Shown in pieces: positions 25,068 through 34,460 of a stretch of 64,000 nt of DNA. Source of the DNA: Pseudomonas syringae CC1557. GTDB lineage: Bacteria; Pseudomonadota; Gammaproteobacteria; Pseudomonadales; Pseudomonadaceae. Where the stretch lies: assembly GCF_000452705.1 (NCBI RefSeq), contig NZ_CP007014.1, positions 2,232,001-2,296,000 of the forward strand, read 5' to 3'. Position 1 is the first letter of the stretch. Each line of letters opens with the position of its first letter. The position numbers and the translations under genes are program-made. The notes under the pieces are model-generated. The model had not been told where the DNA came from. It worked only from the letters and a program-made list of their open reading frames with translations, and did not search any database.

Positions 25068-25282
25068 TGATAATCAACTGTCATTCACAAGTGGCATTGT
25101 AATGCCATTATCTGGCGTGCATTCTTTTCGTACCTTGGGTGCCCGACGCTCAGGTGAAGCCGAGTGCATCGCCAAAAACGGTAGTTGATGAAGATAAAGG
25201 GTTGCCGAGGGTTCCTGAGCAATCAGGTCCGGTTTTCAGAAAAACCAGAGACACTGGTTCTCAATTGTTGTGGAGGAAGGTT

Positions 25283-26839
25283 TTGAAACGCGACCTTCGG
25301 CTTGCGTCATGGCTGATCTTTGTAGTGTGCGGCTGCGTGGTGATGCTGATGGTCTGGCAGGCATGGACTGCGCGCCGTAACACGCTGGAGAACATCCAGA
25401 CCAGCACGGTCAATCTGGCTGCGGCGCTGAGCACCTATACAGATGGCATCTTCAAGCAGAGCGAGCTGATGCTGATCGGCCTGACGGAGCGTGTCGAAAA
25501 AGACGGCACCGGGCCTGATCAGATAGAGCGACTGAGGTGGGTCATTGCCCGCGAAATGGGCGCATTGCCGCAGATCGATACGGTCACCCTGTTGAATGCG
25601 AACGGAGTTTCCATCTTTTCGACCAACCCGAAAGCCGTGGGTGTGAACAGTGCCGGGCGTGAGTTTTTCAAACATCACCTCGAAGAGCCCAGCCGGGCGA
25701 CCTATATAGGCCCCACGATTCGCAGTCGTGCGTCCGGGGAATGGGTGATATCGGTCAGTCGTCGTATCAACAATCCCGACTCCAGTTTTGCCGGGGTCAT
25801 GGCTGTGACCATCGGTATCAATCATCTGTTGAGTTTTTACTCGGGCATTCAGATCGGAGACACCGGTGTCATCAGTCTGACCACACCGGCCGGGCACCTG
25901 CGCGTGAGGTATCCCCACCTGGAAGCAGAAATCGGCCGTGATCTTTCCACGACGCCTGTATTCACTACCCGGCGTAACGAGTCGTCCGGGACGGCTCATT
26001 TCGTCTCTCAAATCGACGGTGTGGCGCGTTTCTATGCATTCAAACGCAGTGATGTGTACCCGATTGTGACCATCGTTGCGCTCGGCCAGAAGGAAGCCAT
26101 GCTTGCCTGGCTGGGGCAGACCCGGCAGTCGCTCGTGGTCATGCTGTTGTTGTTGGGCCTGGTGATCGGGCTGGGTGTGCGTTTGATCAGGCACATCCAC
26201 AGCCGCATACGTGCCGAAGACCAGTTGCTGGAGTCTCAGGCCGCGCTGATCCTGCTCAACCAGCATCTGGAATTGATCGCCTCTGAAGACAAGCTCACCG
26301 GATTGGCCAATCGCAGACGCTTCGATCAGTTTCTCGATGTGGAATTCAAGCGTGCCCGGCGCGAGCGCAGCATGCTGTCACTGATTCTGATCGACGCCGA
26401 TCATTTCAAGCGCTACAACGACCATTACGGCCATTTGGCTGGCGACGAATGCCTGGTGACCCTTGCCCGCCTGGTCGAGCAGTGCGTTCGCCGGCCCTGT
26501 GATGTCGCCGCCCGCTATGGCGGCGAGGAGATCGCAGTGGTGCTGCCCGATACCGATGAGTCCAGTGCGCATCAGCTTGCCGAGAGCATCTTGAGGTCCA
26601 TTCAGAACGAGCAGATAGAGCATCTCGATAGCCCATACGGGATTGTCACGGTGAGTCTCGGCGTGGCGACTTTCATGGGCACGGATCGACAGCAGGATCA
26701 GCGCGGCCTGATAGAACTGGCCGACCGGGCGCTTTATGCCGCCAAGTCCCAGGGCCGTAACCGGGTAAGCGTTGCCTCGGAAACCGCCATTGGTACGCTG
26801 CCAGGCTGGACTCAGGCCAAGGCCGAGGCCGATCAGTAA
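25283..26839 (+). CDS. Diguanylate cyclase with dCache sensor domain
   Basis: This membrane-bound enzyme makes cyclic di-GMP. No in-frame ATG precedes the first membrane segment. A TTG at 25283 sits 6 bp after GGAGG (25272-25276) and gives 518 residues; a GTG at 25139 (566 residues) is the alternative. It has a first membrane helix (about residues 8-30), a periplasmic dCache-like sensor to about residue 270, a second helix near 285-305, a short coil, then a GGDEF domain. The active-site loop is RYGGEEIAVV, so it should be catalytic. An inhibitory RxxD site (RPCD) lies five residues upstream. No EAL domain is present. The ligand is unknown. Confidence 0.9.
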   Translation: MKRDLRLASWLIFVVCGCVVMLMVWQAWTARRNTLENIQTSTVNLAAALSTYTDGIFKQSELMLIGLTERVEKDGTGPDQIERLRWVIAREMGALPQIDTVTLLNANGVSIFSTNPKAVGVNSAGREFFKHHLEEPSRATYIGPTIRSRASGEWVISVSRRINNPDSSFAGVMAVTIGINHLLSFYSGIQIGDTGVISLTTPAGHLRVRYPHLEAEIGRDLSTTPVFTTRRNESSGTAHFVSQIDGVARFYAFKRSDVYPIVTIVALGQKEAMLAWLGQTRQSLVVMLLLLGLVIGLGVRLIRHIHSRIRAEDQLLESQAALILLNQHLELIASEDKLTGLANRRRFDQFLDVEFKRARRERSMLSLILIDADHFKRYNDHYGHLAGDECLVTLARLVEQCVRRPCDVAARYGGEEIAVVLPDTDESSAHQLAESILRSIQNEQIEHLDSPYGIVTVSLGVATFMGTDRQQDQRGLIELADRALYAAKSQGRNRVSVASETAIGTLPGWTQAKAEADQ

Positions 26840-26891
26840 TATGGATTACCTGATCGACTGGCCGGATAGCCTGAGTCCTGGCGGCCTGTGT

Positions 26892-29800
26892 TTATTCCTT
26901 GTCCGGCATTTGCGCTGCTTCATCAGTCTGTTGGCCGTGCGGTTTGCGGCGTAGTACCGACAGCACCCAGACGAAGAAGATCGGCACCAGAATAACCCCC
27001 AGCAGGGTCGCACTGAGCATCCCGCCGATGACACCCGTGCCGATTGCACGCTGGCTCGCGGCACCTGCGCCGGTAGCCAGCGTCAGCGGCACCACGCCAA
27101 GAATGAAGGCCAGCGACGTCATGACAATCGGCCGCAAGCGCAGCCGTGCTGCCTGCAGGGCAGCATCACGCAATGAATGACCTTGATCCCACAGCTCTTT
27201 GGCGAACTCGACGATGAGAATCGCGTTTTTCGCCGCCAGCCCGATGATGGTGATCAACCCGACTTTAAAATACACATCGTTGGGCATGCCCACCGCTGTT
27301 ACCGCCAGCACCGAACCCAGCGCGCCCACCGGTACGATCAGCATGACCACCAGTGGAATCGCCCAGCTTTCATACAGTGCGACCAGCAACAGGAACACCA
27401 CTAACAGCGCGAGGGCGAACAGACCGGTCGCCTGACCGCTGGCGACCTTTTCCTGATAGGACAGGCCAGTCCACTCATAGCCGATGCCTGGAGGCAGACC
27501 GGCGACGATACGTTCGATTTCGGCCATGGCCTCGCCGGTACTGACACCCGGTGGTGCGTCGCCTGCGATCCGGAACGTCGGGTAGCCGTTGTAGCGGGCG
27601 ATCTGGACCGGGCCTTCTTCCCAGTGCGTCGAAACGAACGCGCCCAGTGGCACCAACGTGCCGCTGCTGTTGGGCACATACAGCTTGAGCACGCTGTCCG
27701 GGGTCATCCGCGCGCCTTGTTCGGCCTGCACCACGACTCGCTGCTGGCGCCCGGCGTTGGCGAAATCGCTGATCACCGAGGAGCCGAATGCGGTGGAGAG
27801 GGCGTTGCTGATCGACTCGAAGCTGACCCCCAGCGCCCGCGCCTTTTCGCGGTCGATATTCAGGCGTAACTGGGGCGCTTCGGCCAGGCCTTCCATCATT
27901 GCGTAAAGAATTTTCGGGTTGCCATTGGCTTTGCCCAGCAACTCATTGCGCGCTGCCAGCAACGCCTCGCGACCCAGGCCTGCACGGTCCTGCAGGCGCA
28001 GTGCGAAACCGCCGGAGGTGCCCAGCCCTTCGATGGGCGGTGGCGTGACTGCCATGACCGTACCGTCGCCGAGGCCGGCAAAGTGCTGATTGAACGCCGC
28101 GGCTTCTTCGCTTGCCGACTGGCCCTTGCCACGCACTGACCAGTCTTTCAGGGTCGGAAACGCCAGGCCGGCGTTTTCGCCCATGCCGGAGAAACTGAAC
28201 CCCAGTAGCATGGTCACGGCGCCCGTGGCTTCGCGGGACAACATATAGTTTTCCAGTAACTGCGCTGTGGCGTCGGTGCGCGCCCGGGTCGCGCCGGGTG
28301 GCAGTTGCACGTCGATGATCAGATAGCCCTGGTCTTCGACCGGCACGAATGACTCCGGCAAGCGCAGGTAGAAAAAACCCAGCAGGCCGACGATGCCGAC
28401 GTATAGCAACATGTAGCGACCGGCACGCTTGATCATGCTCGAACTGACGCGCTCGTATCGGTCGGTAAATCTACCGAACAGACGATTGAAGCCGCCAAAA
28501 AAGCCGCGCTTTTCATGCTGCCCGCCCGGGATCGGCTTGAGCAATGTGGCACACAGCGCCGGGGTAAACGTCAGCGCCAGAAACCCCGAAAACAGAATCG
28601 ACACCGCCAGCGACAGCGAGAATTGCTGGTAGATCACGCCGACCGAGCCACCCATGAATGCCAGCGGCAGAAATACCGCAGCCAGCACCAGGGTGATACC
28701 GAAAATCGCGCCGGACACCTGCTGCATCGCCTTGATGGTTGCGGCGGTCGGGGATAGGCCTTCTTCGGCCATGATCCGTTCGACGTTTTCGACCACCACA
28801 ATCGCGTCGTCGACCAGAATACCGATGGCCAGCACCATGCCGAACATGGTCATCATGTTCACCGAGAAGCCCAGCAGGTACATGATCGCCAGCGTGCCGG
28901 CGAGACACACCGGCACCACAATCGTCGGGATCAGCGTGTAGCGGATGTTCTGCAGAAACAGGAACATCACCAGAAACACCAGCACCATGGCTTCGATCAG
29001 GGTGTAGATGACCTTGTCGATGGCCACGTCGACAAAGCGCGAGGTGTCATACGGCACCGAAAACTCGACGCCTTCGGGGAAGTTGACTGACAACTCGGTC
29101 AGCCGTTGCTTGACTGCCTTGACGGTTTCAATCGCATTGGCACCCGGCGATAGCTGAACGGCACCGGCGACGGCACGCTTGCCGTCCAGGCGTGATTCGA
29201 AGCTGTAATCCTGGCTGCCGATCGCGACCCGTGCGACGTCTGAAAGATGTACCGCAGAACCATCTTCATTGGCCCGCAACACGATGCGTCCGAACTCTTC
29301 CGGGTTGTCCAGCGTGCCCTTGACCGCCAGGGTTGCGGTCAGCTCTTGTAACGATGTGCCCGGGCTGCTGCCAAAACTGCCGGCAGGGACTTGTACGTTC
29401 TGCGCGCGAATCGCAGCGTTCACGTCATCGATGGACAGTCCGAAGCCGACCAGCTTCTGCGGATCGATCCAGACCCGCATGGCAGCTTCGGCAGCAAAGA
29501 ACTGCAACCTGCCGACGCCCTTCACCCGGCTGATTTCATTGTTGACGTTACGTGCCGCGTAGTCCGCCAGAGCGACCGTGTCCTTGTTGGCCGAGTCGCC
29601 CTTGTAACTCAGGGTGAAGATCATCAGGAAACCGGAACTGGCCTGTTCGACTTGCAAGCCCTGGCTGAGCACCGTCTGTGGCAGGCGTGCTTCGGCTTTC
29701 TTGATACGGTTCTGGACTTCGACCTGCGCCATGTCGGGGTTGGTGCCGGGCACGAACGTGACATTGATTTCGGCGCTGCCGGTCGAGTTGCTGGTCGACT

Positions 29801-30035
29801 CGTAATACAGCATGCCCTTGGCGCCGTTGAGCTCATCTTCGATGACGCTGGTCACCGAGTCCACCAGCACTTTGGCCGACGCGCCCGGGTAGGTGGCGGT
29901 GATGGTGATCTGCGGGGGCGCAACGTCCGGGTACTGCGCCACCGGCAAGGCGGGCAGGGCCATCAGGCCGGCCAGCAGAATGAACAGGGCCAGCACCCAG
30001 GCAAAATTGGGCCGCTTGATAAAGAACAGAGACAT
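26892..30035 (-). CDS. RND (HAE1 family) multidrug efflux permease
   Basis: This 1047-residue inner-membrane pump belongs to the AcrB/MexB group. It begins MSLFFIKRPNFAW and has twelve membrane helices around two large periplasmic loops. The proton-relay pair Asp-Asp in TM4 is present (GILVDDAIVVVENVER), as is the family phrase MGGSVGVIYQQFS. It expels hydrophobic compounds using the proton gradient. It lies 33 bp downstream of its periplasmic adaptor. No outer-membrane channel gene is adjacent, so it probably borrows an OprM/TolC-type porin. The class and set resemble plant-compound and solvent efflux systems, but substrates cannot be assigned. Confidence 0.95.
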   Translation of the reverse strand: MSLFFIKRPNFAWVLALFILLAGLMALPALPVAQYPDVAPPQITITATYPGASAKVLVDSVTSVIEDELNGAKGMLYYESTSNSTGSAEINVTFVPGTNPDMAQVEVQNRIKKAEARLPQTVLSQGLQVEQASSGFLMIFTLSYKGDSANKDTVALADYAARNVNNEISRVKGVGRLQFFAAEAAMRVWIDPQKLVGFGLSIDDVNAAIRAQNVQVPAGSFGSSPGTSLQELTATLAVKGTLDNPEEFGRIVLRANEDGSAVHLSDVARVAIGSQDYSFESRLDGKRAVAGAVQLSPGANAIETVKAVKQRLTELSVNFPEGVEFSVPYDTSRFVDVAIDKVIYTLIEAMVLVFLVMFLFLQNIRYTLIPTIVVPVCLAGTLAIMYLLGFSVNMMTMFGMVLAIGILVDDAIVVVENVERIMAEEGLSPTAATIKAMQQVSGAIFGITLVLAAVFLPLAFMGGSVGVIYQQFSLSLAVSILFSGFLALTFTPALCATLLKPIPGGQHEKRGFFGGFNRLFGRFTDRYERVSSSMIKRAGRYMLLYVGIVGLLGFFYLRLPESFVPVEDQGYLIIDVQLPPGATRARTDATAQLLENYMLSREATGAVTMLLGFSFSGMGENAGLAFPTLKDWSVRGKGQSASEEAAAFNQHFAGLGDGTVMAVTPPPIEGLGTSGGFALRLQDRAGLGREALLAARNELLGKANGNPKILYAMMEGLAEAPQLRLNIDREKARALGVSFESISNALSTAFGSSVISDFANAGRQQRVVVQAEQGARMTPDSVLKLYVPNSSGTLVPLGAFVSTHWEEGPVQIARYNGYPTFRIAGDAPPGVSTGEAMAEIERIVAGLPPGIGYEWTGLSYQEKVASGQATGLFALALLVVFLLLVALYESWAIPLVVMLIVPVGALGSVLAVTAVGMPNDVYFKVGLITIIGLAAKNAILIVEFAKELWDQGHSLRDAALQAARLRLRPIVMTSLAFILGVVPLTLATGAGAASQRAIGTGVIGGMLSATLLGVILVPIFFVWVLSVLRRKPHGQQTDEAAQMPDKE

Positions 30036-30068
30036 GGAGAGTGATCCTCGACCGCGCTGAAAGCGGCT

Positions 30069-31232
30069 TTATTGAGCCTTGGCCTGCGGCTGGGCGGATG
30101 ACGATTTGGCGATGACCTTGTCACCCGGATTCAAGCCGCTCAGGTTGCCAAAGATCACCTGTTCGCCTGCTTTCAGGCCCTCGGTGATCTGCCAACGCGA
30201 GTCCTGCATGGTGCCGGTCTTGACCGGACGGGCTTCAACCGCGCCATCCTGACCAATCAGCAGGACGCGGGCTGCGCCATCACTCGAACGCTGAACGGCT
30301 CGTTGAGGAACAAGAATGGCGTTGGCGTCGACCCGCTGCGGCGTGCGCACGCGTACATACATACCCGGCAGCAACACGCCTTTGGGGTTGGCGAAGCGGG
30401 CGCGCAACGAAACCTGGCCGGTAGTTCGGTCCACCGCGACATCGGTGAACAGCAGGGTGCCGGTGCTCTGGAAATCGGTGCCGTCAACGCTCAGCGATAA
30501 AGCGTCTTCGCCACCCTTTGGCAGGCGGCCTTCCTGAATGGCTGCGCGCATCTGCAGCGCATCGGCCGCTGGCTGGGTAAAGTCGGCGTAGACCGGGTCA
30601 AGTTGCTGGATGGTCGCCAGCAATGTGGTTTCGCCCTGACCGACCAGTGCGCCTTCGGTGACCATCGCTCGGCCGATGCGACCCGAAATAGGTGCTCTAA
30701 CGGTGGCGTAACCCAGGTTCAGTCTGGCTGTTTCCACATCAGCTTCCGCCGAGCGTTTCGCTGCGATAGCGTTTTGTAGCGCAGAACGTGCCGAATCGAA
30801 GGTCTGGCGACTTACCGCTTCGATCTCCACCAGCGACTCGTAACGTTTCACGGTGGCCCGGGTTTCGAACAGTGTGGCTTCGGTGCGGGCCAAATCACCC
30901 TGAGCCTTGGACAACGCCGCCTTGAAAGGGGCCGGGTCGATCTGAAACAGCACTGCGCCGGCTTTCACGTCAGCGCCTTCTTCGAAATTGCGCGTCAGCA
31001 CGATGCCAGCCACGCGGGCACGCACCTGTGCCACACGAACCGGCTCAATGCGGCCGGGCAATTCGTCGATCACAGTGAATGATTCTGCTTTGACAGCAAC
31101 CGCCTCCACTGTTTTGGGAGCCGCAGACGCAGCGTGGTCCTGCTGCGGCTTCTGCTCGCAACCGGCAAGGCCAAATGCGCCCAGCAGGGCTATTGCAGGC
31201 AGAACACGCCAATTGCTGAAATTACTCATCAT
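30069..31232 (-). CDS. RND efflux periplasmic adaptor (membrane fusion) lipoprotein
   Basis: This 387-residue protein is the MexA/AcrA-type adaptor that links the RND pump to an outer-membrane channel. It has a lipoprotein signal with lipobox LAGC (Cys about residue 25), an early barrel-sandwich part, an alpha-helical hairpin (about residues 100-170) and the lipoyl-like phrase ATVRAPISGRIGRAMVTEGALVGQG. Two adjacent ATG codons (31232 and 31229) follow a weak ribosome site. It is the first gene of the efflux operon and is divergent from the TetR gene. Confidence 0.94.
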   Translation of the reverse strand: MMSNFSNWRVLPAIALLGAFGLAGCEQKPQQDHAASAAPKTVEAVAVKAESFTVIDELPGRIEPVRVAQVRARVAGIVLTRNFEEGADVKAGAVLFQIDPAPFKAALSKAQGDLARTEATLFETRATVKRYESLVEIEAVSRQTFDSARSALQNAIAAKRSAEADVETARLNLGYATVRAPISGRIGRAMVTEGALVGQGETTLLATIQQLDPVYADFTQPAADALQMRAAIQEGRLPKGGEDALSLSVDGTDFQSTGTLLFTDVAVDRTTGQVSLRARFANPKGVLLPGMYVRVRTPQRVDANAILVPQRAVQRSSDGAARVLLIGQDGAVEARPVKTGTMQDSRWQITEGLKAGEQVIFGNLSGLNPGDKVIAKSSSAQPQAKAQ

Positions 31233-31290
31233 TCACCCGGCCGCAGCCCATCAGATGTTAAAGCCGCGAATCATCCGCTTTTGTACCATC

Positions 31291-31310
31291 ATGAGTCAAT
31301 ATTGGCTCAT
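31291..31310. promoter_or_regulatory. Probable TetR operator in the divergent efflux promoter
   Basis: ATGAGTCAATATTGGCTCAT is a 20-bp dyad with a single mismatched pair. It lies 59 bp upstream of the adaptor start and 100 bp upstream of the TetR start. A single dyad in the interval between a TetR gene and its efflux operon is the standard operator layout. Confidence 0.7.
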
Positions 31311-31409
31311 ATGAGACTTTGGTGACTAATTGTGTATATTCTGTGCCAATAAACACATGTCCTGCACAATGCGCTGCATGAAATCGACAAAGAGGTAACA
31401 ACGAGCCTG

Positions 31410-31967
31410 ATGGACGTACCCGCTGCTGACGAAAAACTCCTGAAAGCACTGGCCATTGCACTGGTCGACCATTCCACCGGAACATTCAAGGACATCGCCG
31501 AAGCGGCAGGCGTGAGCAAAGCCACCCTCAACCGCTTCTGCGGCACCCGCGCCAACCTGATCGAGATGCTGCTCATCCACGCCTCCGAGCTGATGAACAA
31601 GATGATCGCCGATGCAGACCTGCAACATGCGCCTGTGCTTGAGGCATTGCAGCGGCTGGTCGACAACCACCTGACCCACCGGGAAATGCTGGTGTTTCTG
31701 GTTTTCCAATGGCGTCCGGACACCATGGACGAGAACGCCGGCGGCCTCCGCTGGCTGCCGTATTCCGACGCCCTGGACGCGTTTTTCCTGCGTGGCCAGC
31801 GCGAAGGCCTTTTTCGCATCGATGTCAGCGCTCCGGTGCTGACCGAAACGTTCGCATCATTGCTGTTCGGGCTGGTCGACGCCGAACGCCGCGGCCGGGT
31901 GGCACGCGCCGGGCTGGACGCAGTGTTGCTCCAGGTTTTCATGCAGGGCGCAGCGGCTGTGAAGTGA
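31410..31967 (+). CDS. TetR/AcrR family transcriptional regulator
   Basis: This 185-residue repressor has an N-terminal helix-turn-helix (FKDIAEAAGVSKATLNRFCGTRANLIEML, about residues 25-55) and an all-helical ligand domain of about 130 residues. It is divergent from the RND efflux operon and most likely represses it until a pump substrate binds. The shared interval holds a 20-bp dyad at 31291-31310. Confidence 0.92.
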   Translation: MDVPAADEKLLKALAIALVDHSTGTFKDIAEAAGVSKATLNRFCGTRANLIEMLLIHASELMNKMIADADLQHAPVLEALQRLVDNHLTHREMLVFLVFQWRPDTMDENAGGLRWLPYSDALDAFFLRGQREGLFRIDVSAPVLTETFASLLFGLVDAERRGRVARAGLDAVLLQVFMQGAAAVK

Positions 31968-32154
31968 GCAAGTAGTTTGCAGAAAACCCCCGTGCTGTTT
32001 TGTCGCACCCGATCTAGCGCCCTCTGGATCAACGGTTAAGCGCCTGCTCACGGTTTGATACAGGATTGACGGTATTCGCTCCGAACCTTGAGTGGTAAAT
32101 TCGCCGCCACGCATTCGTCGCTCCGAGCGCCTTCTCCTTCAAGGGACGCAAGAC

Positions 32155-32760
32155 ATGACGCAACATCTGACCCGCCGCGAGGTGGTCACTGGCCTTTCCC
32201 TGCTGAGCCTTGGTCTGCTGGCCGGCTGTGGCAATTCCAATGCCCTGCCGTTCAAGCACGGCAAAGACATGAGCAACGAGATCGTTGGCCGTAACTTCAG
32301 GCTCAAGGACCCGCAGGGCAACGTAAAGACCCTGTCGAGTTTTCGCGGCCTGATGCCGATGATCTTCTTCGGCTTTACCCAATGCCCGGCAATCTGCCCC
32401 ACGGCGCTGGCACGCGCTGCGCAAATCAGGAAGCTGATGGGCGAGGAGGGCAAGACGCTCCAGGTGGTGTTCATTACCCTGGACCCGGAGCGCGATACGC
32501 CCGAGGTGATCGACGCCTACGTGAAGGCCTTCGATCCTACCTTTGTAGCCTTGTCCGGTACGCTTGAAGAAACCGTCGCGACGGCCAAGGAATTCGGGGT
32601 GTTTTTCGAGAAAGTCCCACTGGGTGATACCTATACGATTTCCCACACCGCCACCAGCTACGTCTACGACACCCGCGGCGTACTGCGCCTGGGCCTGTCG
32701 CACAGGCTGTCCGCCCAACAATGCACCGAAGATCTGCTCACTTTGATGGAAGTATGCTGA
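32155..32760 (+). CDS. SCO family copper-binding lipoprotein
   Basis: This 201-residue thioredoxin-fold protein starts at the ATG at 32155 after AAGGGACG. It has a lipoprotein signal with lipobox LAGC. The SCO metal site is complete: CPAIC (CxxxC, about residues 80-84) and the distant His in TISHTATSY. SCO proteins deliver copper to, or reduce, the CuA centre of cytochrome oxidase, or take part in redox signalling. It is followed directly by a PCu(A)C copper chaperone with overlapping stop and start codons, so the two act together. No oxidase subunit genes are nearby. Confidence 0.93.
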   Translation: MTQHLTRREVVTGLSLLSLGLLAGCGNSNALPFKHGKDMSNEIVGRNFRLKDPQGNVKTLSSFRGLMPMIFFGFTQCPAICPTALARAAQIRKLMGEEGKTLQVVFITLDPERDTPEVIDAYVKAFDPTFVALSGTLEETVATAKEFGVFFEKVPLGDTYTISHTATSYVYDTRGVLRLGLSHRLSAQQCTEDLLTLMEVC

Positions 32761-33248
32761 TGACCGTTCTGATTCGTAACGCCGTAAAGCCGCTGTTGCT
32801 GACCCTTTCGCTGTTGGGCCTGAGTGCTAACGCGCTGGCCGACACTAAAGTCGACGATGCCTGGGTTCGTGCCACTGTGCCGGGCCAGCCCGCCACTGGC
32901 GCGTTCATGCACATCACCTCGAGCACTGACAGCAAGCTGATCGACGTTGCATCGCCTGTCGCCAAGACCGTGCAGATCCACCAGATGAGCATGAAAGACG
33001 ATGTGATGAGCATGCAGCGCGTTACGTCGGTCGACCTGCCAGCGGGCAAGCCGGTGGTGTTCGATTCCAACGGTTACCACGTGATGTTCATGGGCCTCAA
33101 GGCGCAGGTCAAAGAGGGCGATGAAGTGCCCCTGACGCTGACCGTCGAAGACGCCAAGGGCGTGAAGGAGTCAATCGAAGTCAAGGCCGTCGCCCGGTCG
33201 CTGACCTCTGACGAGCACAGCGGTCATGGCGATCACAGCGGTCATTGA
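32760..33248 (+). CDS. PCu(A)C periplasmic copper chaperone
   Basis: This 162-residue periplasmic protein starts at the ATG at 32760, which shares its A with the last base of the SCO stop; an ATG at 32754 is also possible. A signal peptide ends near ANALAD. The copper(I) motif H(M)X10MX21HXM is present, with IHQMSMKDDVMSM followed by GYHVMFM. The last ten residues are histidine-rich (HSGHGDHSGH) and may bind extra metal. It should pass copper to cytochrome oxidase together with the SCO partner. Confidence 0.93.
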   Translation: MTVLIRNAVKPLLLTLSLLGLSANALADTKVDDAWVRATVPGQPATGAFMHITSSTDSKLIDVASPVAKTVQIHQMSMKDDVMSMQRVTSVDLPAGKPVVFDSNGYHVMFMGLKAQVKEGDEVPLTLTVEDAKGVKESIEVKAVARSLTSDEHSGHGDHSGH

Positions 33249-33282
33249 TGCATTGATTGGAGCGCATCGCACAGTCAAGACC

Positions 33283-33327
33283 GGACGCGGAGCGTCCAGA
33301 ACTGCATGCCGACGCGGAGCGTCGGCA
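33283..33327. repeat. Paired GACGCGGAGCGTC palindromes
   Basis: Two perfect or near-perfect dyads, GGACGCGGAGCGTCC at 33283-33297 and TGCCGACGCGGAGCGTCGGCA at 33307-33327, lie between the copper genes and tonB. They belong to the same dispersed family as the repeats near 1660, 19650 and 21600, and may serve as a terminator or mRNA-stabilising element. Confidence 0.7.
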
Positions 33328-33524
33328 CGATAGTATTCTCCCGGACACCTCTCGTTCCTCAGTAATCTGACTCACATATTCACTTTCAGTCTAACCAGCG
33401 AACCAAATATTCTTTTCAGGAACAAGCCTTTTTCCGCCATGATTGCCTTGCCATAACAACTTTGGAAAGGTGACTGATACCAACAGAACCTGGATTTTTA
33501 TCATGAAAATGCAGGAGTGTATCA

Positions 33525-34355
33525 ATGGGCAATGTCCAGACCGCAGCCAGTGCACACGATGTGCCCTGGCGCCAGACGCCGAGTGGCGACTTGGTCGATC
33601 TGGGGCGTCCCTTCCATGGCCCGTTGGCGTTGGCGTTGGCGCGGCTGCAAAGCACCCCCAAACCGATTCTCGGGCGACGTGAAGCCGTTCTGCTCGGTGC
33701 GCTGGCACTGGTGTTCCACGCTGCGGTCATTTACTGGCTGAGCAATAATCCGACGCCTGTATTGCCGGTCGTGCCGCCGGAAATTCCGCCAATGACCATC
33801 GAGTTTTCCCAGCCTGCGCCGCCCGTGGTGGAAACACCGCCGCCTCTACCCGAGCCGGTCGTGCAGCCGGTGGTCGAGCCGCCTCCGGTCGAGGATGAAC
33901 TGGCCGTCAAGCCGCCACCGCCCAAACCGATTCCCAAACCACAACCGCCCAAACCGGTCGTAAAGCCGGTCGTAAAGTCAGTGTCCAAACCGGTTGAGCA
34001 ACCGCCGGCACCTGCCGTGCCTGCACCGCCAGTTGCTGCGCCCGCGCCACCGGCACCGCCTGCTTCCAAACCGGTAACCCCGGCATCGGCCAGTGCTGGC
34101 TACCTGCGCAACCCGGCGCCGGAATACCCGTCGCTGGCGATGCGTCGCGGCTGGGAAGGCACCGTGTTGTTGCGTGTGCAGGTCTTGGCCAGCGGCAAGC
34201 CTGGCGAGATTCAGATCCAGAAAAGCAGCGGTCGCGATCAGTTGGATGATGCCGCGCTGGCCGCCGTGAAACGCTGGAGTTTCGTACCCGCCAAACAGGG
34301 CGATGTTGCCCAGGATGGCTGGGTCAGCGTGCCCATTGATTTCAAGATCAAATAG
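33525..34355 (+). CDS. tonB: TonB energy transducer
   Basis: This 276-residue TonB starts at the ATG at 33525 after GCAGGAG. A long cytoplasmic N-terminus of about 50 residues precedes the single membrane anchor (about 54-72, VLLGALALVFHAAVIYW). Next come a periplasmic rod rich in proline with Pro-Lys and Pro-Val repeats (about 78-190) and the C-terminal TonB fold (YLRNPAPEYPSLAMRRGWEGTVLLRV). It transmits proton-motive force from ExbBD to outer-membrane receptors. exbB and exbD follow at once, and a TonB-dependent receptor lies downstream. Confidence 0.94.
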   Translation: MGNVQTAASAHDVPWRQTPSGDLVDLGRPFHGPLALALARLQSTPKPILGRREAVLLGALALVFHAAVIYWLSNNPTPVLPVVPPEIPPMTIEFSQPAPPVVETPPPLPEPVVQPVVEPPPVEDELAVKPPPPKPIPKPQPPKPVVKPVVKSVSKPVEQPPAPAVPAPPVAAPAPPAPPASKPVTPASASAGYLRNPAPEYPSLAMRRGWEGTVLLRVQVLASGKPGEIQIQKSSGRDQLDDAALAAVKRWSFVPAKQGDVAQDGWVSVPIDFKIK

Positions 34356-34460
34356 ACCACATAACCGGAATTTCGATTGACCCGGCGAGCTACCTGAACC
34401 AAAGGCGCATCGCGACACACCCCATGCCTTGTTCAGACTTTGTTGAGAGAGAGCTGCGCC

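Noticed and set aside
24886..25188. 100-codon plus-strand frame upstream of the diguanylate cyclase
   Set aside because: It lies almost entirely inside the MITE-like element and has no ribosome site.
33731..34069. Glycine-rich 112-codon minus-strand frame inside tonB
   Set aside because: It is the mirror of the proline-rich TonB rod; low complexity creates the open frame.
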